Source: REEP01 sp964603915
Lineage (GTDB): Bacteria; Pseudomonadota; Alphaproteobacteria; Rhodospirillales; Defluviicoccaceae
DNA: 11,837 bases
Assembly: GCA_964603915.1 (NCBI GenBank)
Contig: CAZRWU010000097.1
Coordinates: 1 to 11,837, forward strand
Direction of reading: 5' to 3'
The translations under genes were made by a program, and so were the position numbers. Shown piece after piece: positions 6,902 to 11,837 of this stretch. Position 1 is the first letter of the stretch. Every line of letters starts with the position of its first letter. The notes beneath the pieces are model-generated. The model saw only the letters and a list, made by a program, of their open reading frames with translations, made no database searches and was not told the origin of the DNA.

Positions 6902-7909
6902 ATGACATTTCTGGGCTCGACGGAGACCGCTTCCACGCGGCAGCGCCTGGACGCACCCGACATTGTCTTGTCCGTGCGCCAGACCTTCGGAATTGATAGC
7001 GATTTGGAAGTCCCGGCGTTCAGCGTACCCGAGGACCATGTTCCCGATATCGATGAAGCGTATCGCTTCGATCATGACACAACTCTTGCGATCCTCGCCG
7101 GATTTTCGCACAACCGACGCGTGATGATCCAAGGATACCATGGGACTGGAAAATCCACGCATATCGAGCAGGTCGCCGCGCGGCTGAACTGGCCGTGCAT
7201 CAGGGTCAATCTCGACAGCCATATCAGCCGGATCGATCTCGTCGGCCGTGACGCCATCGTCATCCGCGACGGCGTGCAGGTAACGGAGTTTCGCGAGGGC
7301 ATGCTTCCCTGGGCGCTCCAGCATCCAACTGCGCTGGTCTTCGATGAGTATGACGCAGGCCGCCCCGACGTGATGTTCGTCATCCAGCGCGTGCTGGAAG
7401 TCGAAGGCAAGTTGACCCTTCTGGATCAAAATCGGGTGATGCGTCCGCATCCGTATTTCCGGTTGTTCGCGACGACGAACACGATCGGCCTTGGCGATAC
7501 GACGGGGCTGTATCACGGCACGCAGCAGATCAACCAGGGGCAGATGGACCGCTGGAATATCGTCGCGACGTTGAATTATCTGCCGGCCGAAGATGAACGC
7601 CAGATCGTTCTGGCCAAGGTCCCTTACTACAACACCAAGGAAGGGCGCGAAATCGTCGCAGCGATGGTCGAACTCGCCGACCTTACGCGCTGCGGCTTCA
7701 TCAACGGCGACATTTCGACGGTCATGTCGCCGCGAACGGTCATCACATGGGCGGAAAATGCGCGGATCTTCGGCGATGTCGGCATCGCCTTCCGCCTGAC
7801 CTTCCTCAACAAATGCGACGAGGTCGAGCGGCCGGTCGTCGCCGAGTACTACCAGCGCTGTCTCGGTGAAGAGTTGCCGGAATCGACGATGCGCTCGGCT
7901 GTCCGCTGA
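6902..7909 (+). CDS. cobS: Aerobic cobaltochelatase subunit CobS (AAA+ ATPase)
   Basis: AAA+ ATPase of 335 aa, typical for CobS. With CobT it forms the motor that, together with CobN, inserts Co2+ into hydrogenobyrinic acid a,c-diamide at the expense of ATP, in oxygen-dependent cobalamin synthesis. The N-terminal segment DIVLSVRQTFGID (20-32) is a CobS mark. Walker A is GYHGTGKS (78-85), Walker B is ALVFDEYD (144-151), and the sensor-1 region is FATTNTIGLGDTTGLYHG (189-206). DRWNIVATLNYLP (216-228) and MSPRTVITWAENA (275-287) are also typical. GTG 6899 precedes ATG 6902; the ATG was chosen, with GGG six bases upstream. cobT begins 16 bases after the stop. The symbol must not be confused with the unrelated cobalamin synthase, also called CobS. 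Confidence 0.95.
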   Translation: MTFLGSTETASTRQRLDAPDIVLSVRQTFGIDSDLEVPAFSVPEDHVPDIDEAYRFDHDTTLAILAGFSHNRRVMIQGYHGTGKSTHIEQVAARLNWPCIRVNLDSHISRIDLVGRDAIVIRDGVQVTEFREGMLPWALQHPTALVFDEYDAGRPDVMFVIQRVLEVEGKLTLLDQNRVMRPHPYFRLFATTNTIGLGDTTGLYHGTQQINQGQMDRWNIVATLNYLPAEDERQIVLAKVPYYNTKEGREIVAAMVELADLTRCGFINGDISTVMSPRTVITWAENARIFGDVGIAFRLTFLNKCDEVERPVVAEYYQRCLGEELPESTMRSAVR

Positions 7910-7925
7910 TCGGGCAATCAAGGCC

Positions 7926-9812
7926 ATGAGCCAGGGTGAAGACAATACGACGCTGATCAAGCGGGTAACGGCGGCGGCTGTGCGCGCCGTCGGGCACCGT
8001 CCCGACGTCGGGGTGACGTATGCGCCGGGTACGGCCGACATTCGCGGCGCGCGCGTGCGGCTGCCGGCGCCCTCGACCCATATCGCCAAGGCGGAACTCT
8101 CGCACCTGCGCGGAGCCGCCGACTCGCTCGCGCTTCTGTTGCGTTACCATGATGCCAAGCTGCATCAGCGGCGAGCGCCGACAGGCCGGCAAGCGCGCGA
8201 CATGTTCGATGCCATGGAGCGGGCTCGGGTGCAGGCTCTCGGCAGTCGGCGGCTGGCCGGCGTCGGCCTCAATCTCGGCGCCCTTCTTGAACAAACATGC
8301 CAAGCGCGTGGTTATGCCTCGGTGTCCGAGCGCGATCCCTCGTTTCTTGTCGATGCCGTGGCCTTGCTCGTACGCGAGCGGCTGAGCGGCCAGGATACGC
8401 CTGCAAGCGCGACGGCGATGGTCGATTCATGGCGGCCGGTGTTGAACGAGCGTTGCGGCCCGCAAATGCGCAAGCTCGCCGAGAGCCTCGCCGATCAAAA
8501 GTCGTACGCCGCCGCCGCCGCCGAGCTGATCCACTCTCTTGAGTTGATCGACGACGACGATCCGTCGTTGCAGCAGGAAGACGACTCGGATGACGAGCAG
8601 AGCAGCGATCCCGAAGCGGATGAGAGCGCGCGCAGCGAGCGTCAGGACCCGCGCGGTGAAAGCGGCGCCAAGACAGGCAGCAGCAGCGCCAGCCGCGAGG
8701 AATTTGAACTCGGCGTCGACATCCCCGACGATGCGGAGATGCCGGGCGACGGCGGCACCGCTCCAGCGGGTCCGTCGTCACGGCGAGAGCGCCGGTCCGA
8801 TTCCGGCGAAAACGACGCCAGCATTTACCGGCCGTACACCAATCGCTTCGATGAGGTCGTATCCGCGAGCAGCCTGTGTGACGCAGAAGAACTGACTCGC
8901 CTTCGCTATCAGCTCGATCAGCAGCTCGCCAATCTCGAGAGCGTCGTTTCCCGGCTGGCCAACCGCCTGCAGCGGCGGCTGCTCGCCAAGCAAACCCGGT
9001 CGTGGGACTTCGATCTCGAAGAAGGCACCTTGGACGCCGCCCGCTTGGCGCGCGTGGTGGTCGATCCGCTGCATCCACTCAGCTTCAAGCAGGAAAAGGA
9101 AACCACCTTTCGGGATACTGTTGTCGCCCTGTTGATCGACAACTCAGGCTCGATGCGCGGCCGCCCGATCACCGTTGCGGCGATGAGCGCCGATATCCTC
9201 GCCCGCACGCTCGAGCGGTGCGGCGTCAAAGTGGAGATTCTCGGGTTCACGACCCGCGCCTGGAAAGGCGGCATGTCGCGCGAGCGGTGGGTTTCGGAAG
9301 GCAAGCCGAAAAATCCGGGGCGGCTGAACGATCTGCGGCATATCATTTACAAGGACGCCGAACAGCCCTGGCGCCGCGCGCGACGGAATTTGGGCTTGAT
9401 GCTGCGCGAGGGCCTCCTCAAGGAGAATATCGATGGCGAGGCGCTTTTATGGGCGCACCATCGGCTCCTTGGCCGGCCCGAGCAGCGCCGCATCATGATG
9501 GTGATCTCGGATGGAGCCCCGGTGGACGATGCGACGCTGTCGGCCAATCCCGGCAACTACCTTGAGCGGCACCTGCGCGATGTGATCAACTGGATCGAAA
9601 CGCAGTCCCCCGTCGAGGTAACCGCGATCGGGATCGGTCACGACGTCACCCGCTATTATCGGCGCGCGGTCACGCTGGTCGATGCGGAAGAACTGGGCGG
9701 CACCATGATGCAGAATCTGACCGAACTGTTCGACGAAGAATCGCCAGGGCAGTCTTGGTCACGGCCACCGCCGCCACCCGTGACCGGCCGCCGCGCCGGA
9801 CAGTTGCGCTGA
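7926..9812 (+). CDS. cobT: Aerobic cobaltochelatase subunit CobT (VWA/MIDAS protein)
   Basis: CobT, 628 aa, partner of the CobS ring in the CobNST cobaltochelatase. The N-terminal domain (about 1-200) is helical. A strongly acidic, low-complexity linker follows at about 205-290 (DDDDPSLQQEDDSDDEQSSD and onward). A second helical part (about 300-370) includes YRPYTNRFDEVV. The C-terminal von Willebrand A domain (about 395-610) carries the MIDAS motif DNSGSM at 405-410 (D405, S407, S409), and ISDGAP with D529 supplies the later MIDAS acidic residue. This architecture resembles the ChlD/BchD subunit of magnesium chelatase, but lacks an N-terminal AAA domain, as expected for CobT. The frame extends back into cobS; ATG 7926, 16 bases after the cobS stop, was chosen, with only a weak AAGG before it. 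The proline-rich end (SRPPPPPVTGRR) looks disordered. The name is unrelated to the anaerobic-pathway CobT phosphoribosyltransferase. Confidence 0.95.
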   Translation: MSQGEDNTTLIKRVTAAAVRAVGHRPDVGVTYAPGTADIRGARVRLPAPSTHIAKAELSHLRGAADSLALLLRYHDAKLHQRRAPTGRQARDMFDAMERARVQALGSRRLAGVGLNLGALLEQTCQARGYASVSERDPSFLVDAVALLVRERLSGQDTPASATAMVDSWRPVLNERCGPQMRKLAESLADQKSYAAAAAELIHSLELIDDDDPSLQQEDDSDDEQSSDPEADESARSERQDPRGESGAKTGSSSASREEFELGVDIPDDAEMPGDGGTAPAGPSSRRERRSDSGENDASIYRPYTNRFDEVVSASSLCDAEELTRLRYQLDQQLANLESVVSRLANRLQRRLLAKQTRSWDFDLEEGTLDAARLARVVVDPLHPLSFKQEKETTFRDTVVALLIDNSGSMRGRPITVAAMSADILARTLERCGVKVEILGFTTRAWKGGMSRERWVSEGKPKNPGRLNDLRHIIYKDAEQPWRRARRNLGLMLREGLLKENIDGEALLWAHHRLLGRPEQRRIMMVISDGAPVDDATLSANPGNYLERHLRDVINWIETQSPVEVTAIGIGHDVTRYYRRAVTLVDAEELGGTMMQNLTELFDEESPGQSWSRPPPPPVTGRRAGQLR

Positions 9813-9856
9813 GCAAAGGCGGATCGGCGAGTTTATCCACGCATTGTGGAACCGAA

Positions 9857-9896
9857 GCCGGTTAGCCGGGTTCTCTCTGGAGAGTCGGTTACCGGC
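9857..9896. other. Nested inverted repeat between cobT and the esterase gene
   Basis: GCCGGT (9857-9862) and ACCGGC (9891-9896) are exact reverse complements. They enclose a smaller inverted repeat, CTCT-CTGG-AGAG. No T-run follows, so a Rho-independent terminator is not supported. It could be a weak end-of-transcript hairpin for cobT or chance in GC-rich DNA. Confidence 0.25.
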
Positions 9897-9956
9897 GGCG
9901 CATGCATTCGAGAATCCGCCAGCGAACGCTCTTTTCCTTCAATGCGGGATCCAAAG

Positions 9957-10976
9957 ATGCTGAAACGTTTCTGGCTATACCTTGTTGTCGTCGCTCTTTC
10001 CTGCGCTCCAGCGGTTGGACAAGCGGCGAGCATCGACTACACCCGGTTGTTCGTTTTTGGCGATAGCCTGTCGGATAGCGGCAACGCGTATGCGGCGACG
10101 GCTAACGCCATTCCGGCTCCGCCATACCAGGGCCGCTTTTCCAACGGCCCGGTCTATGCGGAACATATGGCTGCTCAGCTTGGCCTTGAGTCCAAACCCG
10201 TCCTCGCCGGCGGCACGAATTACGCCTTCGGCGGCGCAGGAACCGACTTCAGCATACCGGTCATCTTCGGCGAGAGCCCCTTGTCGCTTCAAAATCAGGT
10301 CAACCTGTTCCGCGCGCGGTATCTTTTTGGCAATGCCGATCCCCATGCCCTTTACATCGTTTACGGTGGAAACAACAATTTGCTGCGCGGCATCGATGCG
10401 GCCATCGCCAATCCTGCAGAAGCGGCCGCGATCCGCGACAGCACCGCAGCCAAGGCGGCCAACGACATCGTCGGCATGGTGGATTTACTGCACAGCGCGG
10501 GCGCGCAACATTTTCTCGTGCCGAATGCCGCGCCGATCGGTTTCACTCCCGCTTACGCCGCGGTCCATGACTTGGCCAATTCATTTTCGGCGGACTTCAA
10601 TCTCCGGCTTGCTTCCTCCGTTCAGTCCTTGAACGGCCCCGAGGTGACCCTGTTCGACATGTTCGGCTTGGCGCAGCAGGTGTTTGCCGATCCCCTTGCC
10701 TATGGCCTTGTCGATGTCGTCAATCCGTGTTTGACCAATGCGCAGTTGTATGGCGGCGGTGGCGACATTTGCATCGCGCCTGGACCCAATGAGCATTTGT
10801 TCTGGGATGAGCTGCATTTCACGACGGCCGGCCACGCGGTGCTGGCGAATGCGATGTTGAGCGCCCTGCAAGCTCCTTCCGATGCTCCATATCCGACGCC
10901 GCTTCCGGCCTCGATCTATCTCTTCGGCGCAGCGGTGACGGTGCTGGCGGCGATGGCCCGCCGCCGCAGTCTGTAA
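9957..10976 (+). CDS. Exported GDSL/SGNH hydrolase (esterase/lipase) with PLPA-type PEP-CTERM sorting tail
   Basis: Exported esterase of 339 aa. The signal peptide is MLKRFWLYLVVVALSCAPAVGQA, printed here as MLKRFWLYLVV then VALSCAPAVGQA, with cleavage likely near residue 23. The SGNH blocks follow in order: FVFGDSLSDSGNAY with the nucleophile S37, NYAFGGAGT with G93, IVYGGNNNLL with N139, and WDELHFTTAGH with D284 and H287. Two cysteines (NPC, DIC) could form a disulfide. The end reads PLPASIYLFGAAVTVLAAM followed by ARRRSL: a proline motif, a hydrophobic span and an arginine cluster, the three parts of a PEP-CTERM/VPLPA-CTERM exosortase signal. The protein is thus probably exported, membrane-held for a time and processed by an exosortase. 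Substrate is unknown. The frame is open to 9846, but ATG 9957 starts the signal peptide and has GGGA about eight bases before it; ATG 9942 is an alternative. It stands alone, not in an operon with cobT. Confidence 0.9.
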   Translation: MLKRFWLYLVVVALSCAPAVGQAASIDYTRLFVFGDSLSDSGNAYAATANAIPAPPYQGRFSNGPVYAEHMAAQLGLESKPVLAGGTNYAFGGAGTDFSIPVIFGESPLSLQNQVNLFRARYLFGNADPHALYIVYGGNNNLLRGIDAAIANPAEAAAIRDSTAAKAANDIVGMVDLLHSAGAQHFLVPNAAPIGFTPAYAAVHDLANSFSADFNLRLASSVQSLNGPEVTLFDMFGLAQQVFADPLAYGLVDVVNPCLTNAQLYGGGGDICIAPGPNEHLFWDELHFTTAGHAVLANAMLSALQAPSDAPYPTPLPASIYLFGAAVTVLAAMARRRSL

Positions 10977-11306
10977 GGGCGGCGACGGGGCAAGAGTCGG
11001 TTTCCGTCGCGAAGAACGCCGCTATTTTGGGCACGGGATTGCAGGGAGACCGCCTTGAACCGAATGCGAGAAAATCAGATGGACACATCCGCCGAATAGG
11101 GATTTACTGAAGCTCTCCTGTGTGGCACTCCTGCCGCCTTCAACCTCTCCCAAGGACGGCAGGCGCAAGAGCGGTCCAGCCCCGACCAGACCCGGCGGAA
11201 AGGGCTGGACCATTCTTTTCCCATTCCGCCATTTGCGAAGAACGCTTCAGAGGGTAAAAGCATACGCATTGAAGCTGGCGCCTCTGCTGGAATGGAGAAG
11301 CGGATC
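10977..11306. other. 330-base intergenic stretch rich in inverted repeats
   Basis: No convincing gene is seen on either strand; open frames here are short and without family resemblance. Contents: GCGACGG/CCGTCGC (10982-10988 with 11004-11010), just after the esterase stop; CCTGCCG/CGGCAGG (11130-11136 with 11157-11163); the terminator-like 10-bp stem at 11173-11211; and an 11-base direct repeat GCGAAGAACGC at 11009-11019 and 11235-11245. A weak promoter-like pair, TTGCGA (11233-11238) and TAAAAG (11255-11260) with a 16-base spacer, could serve the gene starting at 11307. Confidence 0.5.
11173..11219 (+). terminator. Candidate Rho-independent terminator
   Basis: GGTCCAGCCC (11173-11182) and GGGCTGGACC (11202-11211) are a perfect 10-bp inverted repeat around a 19-base loop. 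The second arm is followed by ATTCTTTT (11212-11219), a T-rich run on the + strand. The shape fits a terminator for transcription leaving the esterase gene, though it stands about 200 bases beyond that stop and its loop is long. It could instead be part of a dispersed intergenic repeat. Confidence 0.5.
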
Positions 11307-11837
11307 ATGAAGGTTTTGTTTTCGACCTTGCGGAGCGTCGGCTGTACGGGCGCGATCGCAGGGATCATCGCCGCCTTGACGCTGCCACCGGCCGCTGCGG
11401 TCGATCCGACCGATGGTCGCGAGCAGCCCTCCGGTTTCGGTTATGTCTCCGCCAGCGGGATTGGCCCGATGCCGCCGGCCGGGAGCCCGATTAACGTTGA
11501 GTTCAGTACCGACGATCCGTCCTTCCGCAGCGATCCGCTGTACGTACAAGCGCGGATCGCGGCCCTCGATTCATTGCGGGCGTTGGGCTTCGAGGTGACT
11601 GATCGGGGTAGCCCGATTCTTCGCATCGGGGTGACGATGGCGCCTGGGCCCATCCGGATGTTTGAAACGCCGGTGGGAGCAAGACCAAGTCTTCACTCTG
11701 GGGAAATTGCTCCCATACCGGACTCCGATCGGGTGCCCTGGGTTCAACCGCAGGTCAGGGTTCCTCTCGGGCGTCGAGAGCGGCGTCCCGCGGGCAGCTA
11801 CACTGTGACGTTGGTGGTGTTTGAGGGCGGTGAGGAG
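11307..11837 (+). CDS. Exported protein of unknown function, N-terminal part (runs off the right edge)
   Basis: An open frame from ATG 11307 continues without a stop to the last base, giving 177 codons. GGAG nine bases upstream supports this start; ATG 11292 in the same frame would add five residues and has no better site. Residues 1-31 form a signal peptide: MKVLFSTLRS, a hydrophobic core GAIAGIIAALTL and a PPAAA cleavage region, with VDP as the likely mature start. No lipobox is present. The mature part has GFGYVSASGIGPMPPAGSP, then an alternating stretch with QARIAALDSLRALGFEVTD and ILRIGVTM, which suggests a mixed alpha/beta fold. The VTLVVFE near the edge looks like a further strand. It faintly recalls envelope proteins of the DUF4136 kind, but not enough to assign. 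It is likely periplasmic or surface-located. Confidence 0.72.
   Translation, partial: MKVLFSTLRSVGCTGAIAGIIAALTLPPAAAVDPTDGREQPSGFGYVSASGIGPMPPAGSPINVEFSTDDPSFRSDPLYVQARIAALDSLRALGFEVTDRGSPILRIGVTMAPGPIRMFETPVGARPSLHSGEIAPIPDSDRVPWVQPQVRVPLGRRERRPAGSYTVTLVVFEGGEE

Noticed and set aside
6806..8089. 427-codon open frame on the - strand
   Set aside because: It is antisense to cobS, whose AAA+ motifs are intact; the translation has no recognisable motif.
8269..9078. 269-codon open frame on the - strand opposite cobT
   Set aside because: Arg/Ala/Pro-rich composition is typical of a third-position GC shadow; cobT is clearly the coding strand.
6902..9812. MoxR/VWA-type two-gene system as an alternative reading of cobS-cobT
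   Set aside because: The pair has the AAA+ plus VWA logic, but the CobS N-terminus and the CobT acidic linker with VWA domain fit the cobaltochelatase subunits much better.
1..11837. CRISPR arrays, tRNA/rRNA genes, insertion sequences, prophage or defence genes
   Set aside because: Looked for on both strands; no regular spaced repeats, transposase motifs, integrase other than XerD, or structural-RNA signatures were seen.

Overview
The window is GC-rich, densely coding DNA from what looks like an alphaproteobacterium, possibly of the Rhodospirillales. I base this on protein style and gene order: xerD facing away from aroK-aroB, aroB followed by a CNNM/CorC-type transporter, and bolA facing away from a J-domain gene, cobS and cobT. 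The genus cannot be named from sequence alone. No tRNA, rRNA, CRISPR array, transposase or phage gene was seen. Most of the window reads as chromosomal housekeeping DNA; only the last 1.9 kb has an accessory flavour.

Layout. (1) Bases 1-304 hold the 3' end of an ABC transporter ATPase gene, probably cysA, on the + strand, converging on xerD. (2) Bases 392-1508 (- strand) hold a small single-span membrane protein gene (43 aa) followed by xerD. (3) Bases 1730-5849 (+ strand) form a tight five-gene run: aroK, aroB, a CNNM/CorC membrane protein, a small CBS-pair protein and a DUF2889 protein. Two junctions are ATGA overlaps. (4) Bases 5874-6146 (- strand) hold a bolA-family gene, nearly touching the DUF2889 gene tail to tail. 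(5) Bases 6282-9812 (+ strand) hold a J-domain protein gene, then cobS and cobT, which encode the AAA+ and VWA subunits of the aerobic CobNST cobaltochelatase. (6) Bases 9957-10976 encode an exported GDSL/SGNH esterase with a PLPA-type PEP-CTERM C-terminus. (7) A 330-base intergenic stretch contains several inverted repeats, including a perfect 10-bp stem followed by a T-rich run. (8) From base 11307 an exported protein of unknown function runs off the right edge.

How the genes work together. AroK and AroB are two steps of the shikimate pathway to chorismate. The CNNM/CorC protein and the CBS-pair protein are translationally coupled and probably share a role in divalent-cation transport or adenine-nucleotide sensing. 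CobS and CobT form the ATP-driven module that, with CobN (not in this window), inserts cobalt into hydrogenobyrinic acid a,c-diamide. XerD resolves chromosome dimers. The esterase carries the kind of tail that exosortases recognise, so the strain probably has an exosortase/exopolysaccharide system elsewhere. I did not find a clear previously undescribed multi-gene system. The best leads are the small protein upstream of xerD, the DUF2889 protein with its conserved Cys/His pattern, the J-protein with a zinc-ligand-like N-terminus, and the PEP-CTERM esterase region.
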